NCBI GenBank assembly: GCA_037445895.1
Contig: JBBIJO010000004.1
Coordinates: 62,001-126,000 of the forward strand
DNA: 64,000 bases
From: JBBIJO01 sp037445895
GTDB taxonomy: Bacteria > Bacteroidota > Ignavibacteria > Kapaibacteriales > UBA2268
Direction of reading: 5' to 3'
The notes beneath the pieces are model-generated. The model saw nothing but the letters and a program-made list of their open reading frames with translations. It was not told where the DNA came from and did not search any database. The position numbers and the translations under genes are program-made. Numbering within the stretch: the stretch's first letter is position 1; each line of letters starts with the position of its first letter. Below, in pieces: positions 16,086-23,578 of this stretch.

Positions 16086-16667
16086 ATGTTCGATTGGGTT
16101 TTGAAATTGGAAGCAGATAAAGAAATACTACAACAGTTCACCGAGGGAAATATTGAACAAGCAGCGCTTAAGTTGGTAAAAACATATAAGAATTTTGTTT
16201 ACCTAACAGCTTATCGCTACCTGAAAAATTATGATGATGCCGAAGACATTACCCAGGAAGTTTTTATCAAGGCTTTGGAAAAATTGAAAAGTTTTCGGTT
16301 GGAAAGCACAATCAAAACTTGGCTTTATCGAATCACGGTCAATTTCTCCAAAAATTTTCTTCGAAAGAAGGCTCTTTATTCTTTTTTTAGTATTGACAAA
16401 CTAAACGATGGGGATACCGAATTCGATATTGCCGATACAACGAAAGGAACAGAAATTGAATACAAAGAACTCGAAGAAAAGTTTTTGCAGGCAGTGGCGA
16501 ATTTGCCCGAAAAGCAACGCGAAGTATTTTCGCTACGATATTTCGACAAATTAAGTTTTAATGAAATTTCGAAGTTGCTTGGAACAAGTGTTGGCGGGTT
16601 AAAAGCCAACTATTTCTATGCAGTTCGGAAAATTGCAGATGAAATGAAAAAATATTTGGAGGAATAA
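16086..16667 (+). CDS. ECF-type RNA polymerase sigma factor
   Basis: 193 residues. Region 2 is YLTAYRYLKNYDDAEDITQE followed by VFIKALEKL; region 4 is LPEKQREVFSLRYFDKLSFN with the helix-turn-helix EISKLLGTSVGGLKANYF. There is no region 1 or 3, as in ECF factors. It should direct RNA polymerase to envelope or stress promoters when released from its anti-sigma factor. The next gene begins immediately after its stop (16668) and encodes a membrane protein with the layout of an anti-sigma factor; a third gene encodes a periplasmic Spy-like protein. The start at 16086 has no strong ribosome-binding site, as is usual here. Confidence 0.93.
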   Translation: MFDWVLKLEADKEILQQFTEGNIEQAALKLVKTYKNFVYLTAYRYLKNYDDAEDITQEVFIKALEKLKSFRLESTIKTWLYRITVNFSKNFLRKKALYSFFSIDKLNDGDTEFDIADTTKGTEIEYKELEEKFLQAVANLPEKQREVFSLRYFDKLSFNEISKLLGTSVGGLKANYFYAVRKIADEMKKYLEE

Positions 16668-17378
16668 ATGGACATCAAAAAATTTACATACGAGGAGATG
16701 CAGGAATATCTTCCCGACTATATTTTCGGGCGACTTGCCCCCGAGGAGCGCCAGCGGTTCGAAGATACATTGACCGATTTCCCCGATTTACAAAAAGAGA
16801 TTGCCGAGGTTCAAAAGGTTTTTCGAAAACTCGAGTCGATGGATTTCGAAAATTATGTGGAACGAAAAACAAAAAACATCCCGGTCAAGGTAACAAATCG
16901 GCTTCAACAGAAACGGCAACCTCTTGTTTTCCTTTCGAGCAGGGGTTTCCGAACCGCTGTTGCTAGCCTCGGCTTGTTAATAATACTATTGTCGTTAATT
17001 TTTATGCCAAAACAAAGAAATAGTTTGCCAATTAATCCAAAAACAGAAGAAAAACAAACTGCAAAATTGCAGAACGAGGAGCCATTGATAAAAATTGAAG
17101 GAATGGAGGAGTTGGTCTCGTCCGTTCCTAACGCAAACGATTTGAACGGTGCTTCGGTTGTAGTTGCTCCGAGCATTTTCGAATCCTTTTCGAAAAATTC
17201 CGAGATTGCAACTGCATTGGATTCTTTAATGAAGGAGACTTTAGTTTCGTCGTTAAATACCAATTCGCAAATTTCTATCGATTTAGTTTCCTATTCCCAA
17301 CTAATCAATAATTTGAATCAATTAGATGAAAGTGATTTTATTGAGTTAATAGAGGAGTTACAAAATGTTAATATTTAA
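16668..17378 (+). CDS. Putative membrane anti-sigma factor
   Basis: 236 residues with a single membrane segment at about 95-113 (TAVASLGLLIILLSLIF). The cytosolic part (1-90) starts YEEMQEYLPDYIFGRLAPEE and RFEDTLTDFPDLQKEIAEV, the helical layout of anti-sigma domains that hold ECF factors, but the zinc-binding HxxxCxxC of the ZAS class is absent. The periplasmic part (115-236) is Ser/Asn rich and could be the sensor or the target of regulated proteolysis. The position directly behind an ECF gene is the main argument. Confidence 0.8.
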   Translation: MDIKKFTYEEMQEYLPDYIFGRLAPEERQRFEDTLTDFPDLQKEIAEVQKVFRKLESMDFENYVERKTKNIPVKVTNRLQQKRQPLVFLSSRGFRTAVASLGLLIILLSLIFMPKQRNSLPINPKTEEKQTAKLQNEEPLIKIEGMEELVSSVPNANDLNGASVVVAPSIFESFSKNSEIATALDSLMKETLVSSLNTNSQISIDLVSYSQLINNLNQLDESDFIELIEELQNVNI

Positions 17379-17871
17379 GTTGAAGTATTCGTTTGGCGTA
17401 GTTTTAATGTTGATATGTCCAATAGCCGTAGCGATTGCACAACCTCCATTTCATGCAAAGGAAAGAATTTCTGAATTCAAAAAAATTAAACTTCTCGAAA
17501 TTCTTGACCTCGATGAACAAGCCTCCGATAAGTTTTTGGCAAAGTATAACACCGCCGAAAAAATTATTGGGGAGAAACTCGAAAAAATTCAAGACGCAAT
17601 GTTCGATCTTGAATATGCTTTGCGCAAGAAGGCTAGTAAAGAAGAAATATCCAAAAATACCCAAAAAGTTATGGACGCCCAACGCGATTTGACGAACACA
17701 ATGTTCGAGCAGCAGAAAGAAATTAGAAGTGTTTTGAACGAAGAACAATTTGCAAAATACCTATTGTTCGAAAACCGTTTCCGCGGCGAGTTACAACGAC
17801 TACTGATTGAAAGAGCAAAAGGAGGTAAAGGGAAAAAAAAGTTTAAGCCCCGACTTCAGGACGATGAGTAA
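17365..17871 (+). CDS. Spy/CpxP-like periplasmic helical protein
   Basis: 168 residues. Signal peptide to about residue 25 (ending VAIAQ). The mature part is all-helical: RISEFKKIKLLEILDLDEQA, then LEKIQDAMFDLEYALRKKAS and a basic tail KGGKGKKKFKPR. This is the pattern of the heavy-metal-resistance/LTXXQ (Spy, CpxP, CnrX) family, periplasmic chaperones or sensors for envelope stress. The start overlaps the anti-sigma gene by 14 bases, so translation is probably coupled; it could supply the input signal for the sigma/anti-sigma pair. A strong terminator follows. Confidence 0.78.
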   Translation: MLIFKLKYSFGVVLMLICPIAVAIAQPPFHAKERISEFKKIKLLEILDLDEQASDKFLAKYNTAEKIIGEKLEKIQDAMFDLEYALRKKASKEEISKNTQKVMDAQRDLTNTMFEQQKEIRSVLNEEQFAKYLLFENRFRGELQRLLIERAKGGKGKKKFKPRLQDDE

Positions 17872-17890
17872 ATAGTATATTCCTTTCTTT

Positions 17891-17928
17891 AAGACCCTTC
17901 GCACAGCATCGAGCGAAGGGTCTTTTAT
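17891..17928 (+). terminator. Strong intrinsic terminator
   Basis: Perfect 12-base stem AAGACCCTTCGC (17891-17902) / GCGAAGGGTCTT (17913-17924), a 10-base loop and a short T-rich tail. It ends the sigma/anti-sigma/Spy-like operon. Confidence 0.92.
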
Positions 17929-18015
17929 ATTGTGTGGGGAACTTCTTGCCTTTTCCTTAATGAGTATAGCAAAAACGCTATCGTGTTGTAAGTTCGTCCA
18001 TTAAAAATTGTTATA

Positions 18016-18023
18016 TATTTTTG
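18016..18023 (+). promoter_or_regulatory. Candidate -7 box of the ABC permease gene
   Basis: TATTTTTG fits TAnnTTTG and lies 82 bases before the start codon. No well-placed -33 TTTG was found, so the call is weak. Confidence 0.25.
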
Positions 18024-18104
18024 GTGTTTGGATTTGAAAATTGGAACAAGTAATTTTGAATACTTGCAAACTATATTTTATTTTTTGAAATTGATTCTTA
18101 GACA

Positions 18105-18992
18105 ATGTTAGGAAACGGAACGAAAAATAATAAGGACGGATTGACAACTTTGCTTTTGCTTATGCCGTGGATTGTTGTGTTTACGTTATTTTGGTTATAT
18201 CCACTTGTTTATGCTGGCTATTTGAGTCTTTGCGATTATCAAACTTTGACTTCACGGGCTCGCTTTGTTGGCTTCGAAAACTATCGGCGAGTATTTGCCG
18301 ACCCACTTTTTTGGATAGCGTTGAAAAATACTACAATTTTTACATTTGTTACAGTTCCGATAACTACCGCACTTTCTTTATTCGTAGCGAACTTACTGAA
18401 CCAGAAGTTTGTTCGATTCAAAACCTTTTTTCGCTCGATATTTTTCATTCCTTCAATCACTTCGTTAGTTGTTATTTCTGTAATTTTTACAAATCTTTAC
18501 TCCACAAATGGCTATATCAATGCGATTTTGAAGTGGGTTGGTATTGCTGGACCTTCTTTGGGTTGGCTTGGCAACGAGTCGACTGCATTGCCATCAGTTA
18601 TGGTAATGGACATTTGGCTATCGGTTGGCTACTATATGGTTTTGTTTCTTGCCGCTATGCAGTCTATACCACAAGATTACTACGACGTTGCTGAACTTTC
18701 GGATGCAAGCGGTTGGCAAAAATTCTGGCGAATCACCTTCCCTTCGATTCGACCAGTTTTGCTTTTTGTTGTTGTTTTAAATACAATTAAATCGTTCCAA
18801 ATTTTTGTTGAAATATATGTGATGACAAAAGGGGGTCCTTTGAATGCCACAACAACGCTTGTGTATCTAATTTATGAAAATGCTTTTGTCAAAATGGACG
18901 AAATGGGGTATGCTTCGGCGATGGCTTTTGTTGTATTTTTCTTGCTTTTAGGATTTTCGTTCCTACAAATGCGTTTGCTTCGATTAAAGTAA
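18105..18992 (+). CDS. Sugar ABC transporter permease (MalF/UgpA-like), orphan
   Basis: 295 residues with six membrane segments, the first at LLLLMPWIVVFTLFWLYPLV. The EAA loop that contacts the ATPase is AELSDASGWQKFWRITFPSI, and the C-terminal part (FVEIYVMTKGGPLNATTTLV) is typical of the carbohydrate uptake CUT1 family. Such permeases work as heterodimers with a second permease, a substrate-binding lipoprotein and a MalK-type ATPase. None of these is next to it in this window, so substrate and partners are unknown. Monocistronic as far as can be seen. Confidence 0.92.
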   Translation: MLGNGTKNNKDGLTTLLLLMPWIVVFTLFWLYPLVYAGYLSLCDYQTLTSRARFVGFENYRRVFADPLFWIALKNTTIFTFVTVPITTALSLFVANLLNQKFVRFKTFFRSIFFIPSITSLVVISVIFTNLYSTNGYINAILKWVGIAGPSLGWLGNESTALPSVMVMDIWLSVGYYMVLFLAAMQSIPQDYYDVAELSDASGWQKFWRITFPSIRPVLLFVVVLNTIKSFQIFVEIYVMTKGGPLNATTTLVYLIYENAFVKMDEMGYASAMAFVVFFLLLGFSFLQMRLLRLK

Positions 18993-19303
18993 GATTGATT
19001 GTGTATAACAACATTTCTTCTAAATATCGAAGAAACTTCTATTTCATTTAGGCTCGGAGTTGTTCTTTAAATTAATTTAAGTATTAATTCAACATTCTTT
19101 GCCTGTCAACCTCTGAAATTCTTTAGGAGGGCAGTGGTGGTCTTTCAAAAAATAACCCATTAGGTTGACCCGATAAGCCGGCGGTTTTGCAAGTAGTGCA
19201 AGGCGAAAAAATCATTCTGTCTTCTTAGTCTATCAATCCCAACAGATACTAAAATAAAATGGTTAGCCACAATTATTAATGTTTTTTATTATTTTTGAAA
19301 AGT
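18993..19303. other. Intergenic region with leader upstream of mntP
   Basis: 311 bases between the permease stop and the mntP start. The middle part, 19105-19204, can fold into several nested stems (separate entry). No coding frame is supported. Confidence 0.6.
19105..19204 (+). promoter_or_regulatory. Foldable leader upstream of mntP, possible structured RNA
   Basis: GTCAACCT (19105-19112) pairs perfectly with AGGTTGAC (19162-19169). CCTCTGAAA (19110-19118) can instead pair with TTTAGGAGG (19122-19130), sharing three bases with the first stem, so two folds compete. A third hairpin GGTTTTGCA / TGCAAGGC follows (19184-19204). Competing stems before a metal exporter recall a riboswitch, but the conserved core of the known manganese (yybP-ykoY) riboswitch was not found. 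The strand is assumed from mntP. Confidence 0.35.
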
Positions 19304-19879
19304 ATGGTGAATGATATGTTTATATGGCTTGTTGTTTTCATTGCATTTGCATTAGCAATGGACGCTTTTTCTGTTTCTGTTGGTGCCGGTGCTTATTTTA
19401 AAAAAACATCTATACGACAAAAGTTCCGGCTTTCTTTCCATTTCGGGCTTTTTCAATTTTTGATGCCAATCGTGGGTTGGCTTGTTGGAGAGCAAATTGT
19501 TGGTATTTTTAAAGACTATGACCATTGGGTTGCATTTGTAGTTCTTTGCTTTTTAGGGAGTAAAATGTTTTTGGATAGTAGGGGGCAGCGGGAGACACTA
19601 GTAACCGAAGATATTACTCGTGGGTGGAAACTCATCGGTTTGTCGGTTGCAACAAGTTTAGATGCTCTTGCTGTCGGTTTTAGCATTTCTCTTTTGTATG
19701 GGCAAATCTTTATGATGTCGGTCGTTATTGGTATTGTAGCTTCCGGAATGTCGTTGTTAGGCATTTTTTTGGGCGAGCGACTTTCGTTCCATTTCGGGCA
19801 TTGGGCTGGGTCGGTTGCCGGAATTATCTTAATTCTAATTGGAATACAAATTGTCCTACATCATTTGGAGGTCATATAA
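19304..19879 (+). CDS. mntP: Manganese efflux pump MntP (DUF204)
   Basis: 191 residues from the ATG at 19304; a TTG three codons upstream and an ATG at 19316 are alternatives. Six membrane segments in two repeats, each with the family motif: ALAMDAFSVSVGAG near the N-terminus and ATSLDALAVGFSISL in the second half, with the conserved aspartates. MntP exports Mn2+ across the inner membrane and is usually controlled by a riboswitch or MntR. The stop touches the start of the next gene (19880), which suggests co-transcription. Confidence 0.94.
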   Translation: MVNDMFIWLVVFIAFALAMDAFSVSVGAGAYFKKTSIRQKFRLSFHFGLFQFLMPIVGWLVGEQIVGIFKDYDHWVAFVVLCFLGSKMFLDSRGQRETLVTEDITRGWKLIGLSVATSLDALAVGFSISLLYGQIFMMSVVIGIVASGMSLLGIFLGERLSFHFGHWAGSVAGIILILIGIQIVLHHLEVI

Positions 19880-20650
19880 ATGAAAAAGTTATTAGTTTCG
19901 GTTGCCTTGTTCGTTCTACTGTCGGGCAGTGCTTTGACTTTGCGTTCCTTGGATACAAAGCTTTCTCGGACGCAGAAAGTTTATAAAATCGTTCATCTTT
20001 CTGGTTTGTCGGAAATAGCAACAATACCAAGCAACGATATTATTCCAACTTTCCAGTTTGCGATGCCCACGATTCCAGAAACAGAATGGGAACGACTTCG
20101 CAAATACTATGACTCTGCCAAAATCGTTCAAGATATTGCTAAATCGCTTCTAAATGAATTTACAAAAGAGGAAATCGATAGGCTATACGAGTTAATCGAA
20201 CCTTTCGGAAGAATGGAAATCGAATCTGAACCAGATACTTCGGTTTTTTCGAATTACGATATAGCTTTAAATTATTTGGGGGCGCTCGATACAATCATTT
20301 CACTGATTGATAAATTGATTGTGGCGAATATTGATAGTTTGTTCAATATGGGTTTGTGGAAAATATATTTGAACGATTCGGCTTCTTTTGTAGTTCCAAA
20401 TGGAAAATTGAGTATTTTGATTGATTCCATTTCTCAAGAGTTAATTAGGAGAGAAAAGGCAATTAAAGAAAAGAAAAAAACTATGCCCCCGACCGAAGAA
20501 AATAAGAGTATTTGGAAGAACTATTTTAAGCAGTGGAAGGAGTTCCTCGAAAAATCTCGCAAATTTTTCGAGAAATACAAGTATTTCCGCCAAAAGTACG
20601 AAAAGGAGATTTTGAAAGATTTGAAGCGACGTGGCTTTATTCAAGAATAA
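19880..20650 (+). CDS. Exported helical protein of unknown function
   Basis: 256 residues with a signal peptide (1-20, ending LSGSALT). The rest is mainly helical and charged; the last 60 residues (WKNYFKQWKEFLEKSRKFFE followed by KYKYFRQKYEKEI) form a strongly basic amphipathic or coiled-coil region. No domain recognised. The start codon follows the mntP stop without a gap, so it may be co-expressed with the manganese pump; a role in metal handling is only a guess. Confidence 0.75.
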   Translation: MKKLLVSVALFVLLSGSALTLRSLDTKLSRTQKVYKIVHLSGLSEIATIPSNDIIPTFQFAMPTIPETEWERLRKYYDSAKIVQDIAKSLLNEFTKEEIDRLYELIEPFGRMEIESEPDTSVFSNYDIALNYLGALDTIISLIDKLIVANIDSLFNMGLWKIYLNDSASFVVPNGKLSILIDSISQELIRREKAIKEKKKTMPPTEENKSIWKNYFKQWKEFLEKSRKFFEKYKYFRQKYEKEILKDLKRRGFIQE

Positions 20651-20690
20651 GATAATAATGTAAACTGTTACCTAATAGAAAGGACAAAAG

Positions 20691-21893
20691 ATGAAAGACG
20701 ACCCGGCAATGCAAATCCAAGACTACTGGGTTTTTGGTGAATATGGTGGTGTTAATCCATCTATCGAAGATGCTTCTACTTTTACTTTTCTTTCGGCGGA
20801 GAAAATGCAAGAACTCTTCGAACACGAAATCGAAGGCTGTTTCCTATATTCTCGTCATTTGAACCCGACTGTCCATTATCTTGCTCAATCGCTTGCGTTG
20901 ATGGAAGGTACCGAATATGCCCAAGTTACTGCTTCTGGTATGGCGGCTATAAGTTGTGCTATTTTAGAAATATGCGGCGCAGGCGACGAAATCATTTCGA
21001 GCAGGACAATTTATGGTGGAACTTATGCTTTGTTCAAGAATTTTCTTCCACGGTTTAACATTTCAACGCATTTTGTAAATATACTCAATTCGGATGCTAT
21101 TCGCTCGAAGATAAGCCCGAAAACGAAAGTTATTTACACTGAATCACTCAGCAATCCTTTGCTCGAAGTTGCCAACATTCCGCAACTGAGCCAACTTGCA
21201 AAGGAGTATAATCTTATTTTGATAGTCGATAACACATTCAGTCCATTGATTATTTCGCCTGCCAAACTTGGGGCCGATATTGTTGTTTATAGCCTTACGA
21301 AATTTATCAATGGTGCAAGCGATTGTGTTGGAGGAGCGATTTGTGCGGAACATAATTTTATCACAAGTCTAAAAGACGTCCATAATGGTTCAGCAATGCT
21401 TTTGGGACCAACCATGGATTCGATTCGAGCAGCTGGGATTTTGAAAAATCTCCACACTTTGCATATACGAATGAAACAACATAGCAAGAATGCTCAATAT
21501 ATTGCCGAACGTTTAGTTGAGCGTGGATTTAGAGTTTTTTATCCAGGATTACCGTTCCACCCGCAATATGAGTTGATGAAAAAGCAGATGAACAGCGACT
21601 ACGGGTTTGGAGGTATGCTGGCATTCGATTGCGGAACGCCGGAACGAGCCAACTCCCTGATGCTGAAAATGCAGGAGAACAAAGTTGGCTACTTTGCAGT
21701 GAGTTTAGGTTTCTATAAAACTCTTTTCAGTGCCCCCGGAATGAGTACTTCGAGCGAAATCCCAGCGGAAGAACAATTGGCTATGGGACTTTCGCCCGGA
21801 TTGGTTCGAATTTCTGTTGGCTTGGATAGTAACATTGAAGAAACTTGGAGAAGAATCGAAAGTTCGATTAATGAGATATGTCCCGAAAGATGA
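20691..21893 (+). CDS. PLP-dependent Cys/Met metabolism enzyme (methionine gamma-lyase/cystathionine lyase-like)
   Basis: 400 residues, fold-type I. The PLP lysine is K204 in YSLTKFINGASD, the phosphate-binding part is VTASGMAAISC, and VDNTFSPLIISPAKLGAD holds the conserved aspartate. The usual Tyr of the active site is in YSRHLNPTV. Methionine gamma-lyases carry a cysteine in a YGCT motif; here it is YGGT, which speaks against a true methionine gamma-lyase and leaves cystathionine gamma-synthase or lyase or a related sulfhydrylase. The exact reaction cannot be fixed by eye. Cytosolic; single gene closed by a terminator. Confidence 0.88.
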   Translation: MKDDPAMQIQDYWVFGEYGGVNPSIEDASTFTFLSAEKMQELFEHEIEGCFLYSRHLNPTVHYLAQSLALMEGTEYAQVTASGMAAISCAILEICGAGDEIISSRTIYGGTYALFKNFLPRFNISTHFVNILNSDAIRSKISPKTKVIYTESLSNPLLEVANIPQLSQLAKEYNLILIVDNTFSPLIISPAKLGADIVVYSLTKFINGASDCVGGAICAEHNFITSLKDVHNGSAMLLGPTMDSIRAAGILKNLHTLHIRMKQHSKNAQYIAERLVERGFRVFYPGLPFHPQYELMKKQMNSDYGFGGMLAFDCGTPERANSLMLKMQENKVGYFAVSLGFYKTLFSAPGMSTSSEIPAEEQLAMGLSPGLVRISVGLDSNIEETWRRIESSINEICPER

Positions 21894-21906
21894 AATATTC
21901 GGGTAG

Positions 21907-21950
21907 GGCAGCCGCAATATGGAAAATATTGCGGTTGCCTTGTTATTTTT
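21907..21950 (+). terminator. Strong intrinsic terminator
   Basis: GGCAGCCGCAATAT (21907-21920) pairs with ATATTGCGGTTGCC (21926-21939), 14 bases with one wobble, loop GGAAA, then TTGTTATTTTT. Confidence 0.93.
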
Positions 21951-21980
21951 GTCCTTTTTGTTTCTACGGATTTTATTTTT

Positions 21981-22694
21981 ATGAAACCGATATTAATTGC
22001 AAAAAATATTAAAAAATCATTCTTGAAAGACAAGACTGTTCGCACGGAGGTTTTGAAAGGAATCGATTTGGAAATTCGTCGTGGTGAATTCTTCGCCTTG
22101 ATGGGACCATCGGGAGTTGGGAAAACAACATTGCTCTATGTAATTAGTTCGCTCGACAAACCCGACGAAGGAGAAGTTTCCTATTTTCTCAATGGTAGCG
22201 AGTTCCAAATTGAACAACAAAGCATAGATGAACTTGCTCGAATCCGTAATCGGCATATTGGATTTGTTTTCCAATTCCATCATTTGTTGCCAGAATTTAC
22301 TTCGCTCGAAAATGTGGCGATGCCTCTTTTGATTCGTGGTGTGCGTTTTGCAACTGCATTCGAGCGAGCGAAGGATTTGCTTGCTCGCGTTGGTTTGCAA
22401 GAACGCTTCGACCACAAACCCTCGGAACTTTCAGGAGGGGAGCAACAGCGTGTTGCAATCGCTCGCGCCTTGATTAACGAACCAGATATTGTGTTTGCAG
22501 ACGAGCCAACGGGCAATCTCGACACTAAAACTGCAGAATCTTTTTTAAATCTGTTGTTTAATTTAAAGAAGCAATACAATTTAACTTTTGTTGTTGCTAC
22601 CCACAGCAATGAGATAGCAGCTCTTGCCGATAGAATTGCCAAAATGAAGGATGGAATCATCGACGAAATAATCGAAAAGCCCCAAATTAAGTAA
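21981..22694 (+). CDS. lolD: ABC transporter ATP-binding protein, LolD/MacB type
   Basis: 237 residues. Walker A GPSGVGKTT, Q-loop FVFQFHHLLPEFTSLENVAM, signature LSGGEQQRVAIARAL, Walker B IVFADEPTGNLD, H-switch ATHS. The sequence FQFHHLLPEFTSLENVAMP is typical of LolD, the ATPase that powers release of outer membrane lipoproteins by LolCE, consistent with the many lipoproteins here. LolC/LolE permease genes are not adjacent. A MacB/FtsE-like relative remains possible. Confidence 0.88.
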   Translation: MKPILIAKNIKKSFLKDKTVRTEVLKGIDLEIRRGEFFALMGPSGVGKTTLLYVISSLDKPDEGEVSYFLNGSEFQIEQQSIDELARIRNRHIGFVFQFHHLLPEFTSLENVAMPLLIRGVRFATAFERAKDLLARVGLQERFDHKPSELSGGEQQRVAIARALINEPDIVFADEPTGNLDTKTAESFLNLLFNLKKQYNLTFVVATHSNEIAALADRIAKMKDGIIDEIIEKPQIK

Positions 22695-22887
22695 TAAATA
22701 GCCTATGATGCAGCAAACGTTGCGACTTGCCCGATAGCACCTCTTACTCTTCTGTTTATTTTTTCCTTACCGAGGAAAGAAAGGCATTAATGGGTAAGCT
22801 CGCTCAATGAAAATTGATTTGGTATTCCCTATAACTTTTTCGGCTATTTTGTTATTTTGTATTTTTGATTTCCGTGTTCGATAAGAA

Positions 22888-23520
22888 ATGAGAAAAGCAC
22901 AAGAAATAAATGAAATTATAAGAATCCTCGAAAAAGAATTCCCCAAAGCTCGCATACAGCTTAACCATTCCAATCCTTTTCAGTTGCTTGTTGCAACAAT
23001 TCTTTCTGCTCAATGCACCGACGAGCGAGTAAACATAGTTACAAAAGATTTGTTTGCAGAATACAAAACACCAGAAGATTTTGCCAATCTCGATGTAAAT
23101 GAACTCGAAAAACGGATATACTCGACTGGATATTATAAAGCGAAGGCAAAGCATATTATTACAAGTGCAAAAGAAATTCTCGAAAAATTCGATGGAGAAG
23201 TTCCCAACACAATGGAAACTCTCCTTGAATTGCCCGGCGTCGGTCGCAAGACTGCCAATGTTGTTCTTTCCCATTCATTTAATATTCCCGGAATAGTTGT
23301 CGATACCCATGTTACCCGAATAGCAAACCGATTGGGATTAGTTTCGACGCGAAACCCGAAGAAAATTGAATTTACGTTGATGAACATAATTCCTAAGGAC
23401 AAGTGGGTATTGTTCACACATCTTCTGATTGCACACGGACGAAAATATTGTATTGCCCGAAAACCCAAATGCCAAAAATGCCCGATTAATCATCTTTGCC
23501 CTTCGGCAAATTTATCTTAA
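22888..23520 (+). CDS. nth: Endonuclease III
   Basis: 210 residues, the usual length. The helix-hairpin-helix LPGVGRKTANVVLS includes the catalytic lysine, the catalytic aspartate is in VVDTHVTRIANRLG, and the C-terminal iron-sulfur loop has C188-x6-C195-x2-C198-x5-C204. It is a bifunctional DNA glycosylase/AP lyase that removes oxidised pyrimidines. Start ATG at 22888. Monocistronic; the neighbours are unrelated. Confidence 0.97.
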   Translation: MRKAQEINEIIRILEKEFPKARIQLNHSNPFQLLVATILSAQCTDERVNIVTKDLFAEYKTPEDFANLDVNELEKRIYSTGYYKAKAKHIITSAKEILEKFDGEVPNTMETLLELPGVGRKTANVVLSHSFNIPGIVVDTHVTRIANRLGLVSTRNPKKIEFTLMNIIPKDKWVLFTHLLIAHGRKYCIARKPKCQKCPINHLCPSANLS

Positions 23521-23578
23521 ATTTGTGTAACTTTATTGCAATTGATTTGTTAGATAGATTTTAAAAAGGGAGGATTCG

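Noticed and set aside
19105..19204. Identification as the known yybP-ykoY manganese riboswitch
   Set aside because: The conserved purine-rich core and metal-binding loops of that class were not found by eye; only its position before mntP fits.
20691..21893. Certain assignment as methionine gamma-lyase
   Set aside because: The diagnostic cysteine of that enzyme is replaced by glycine (YGGT), so only the wider family is claimed.
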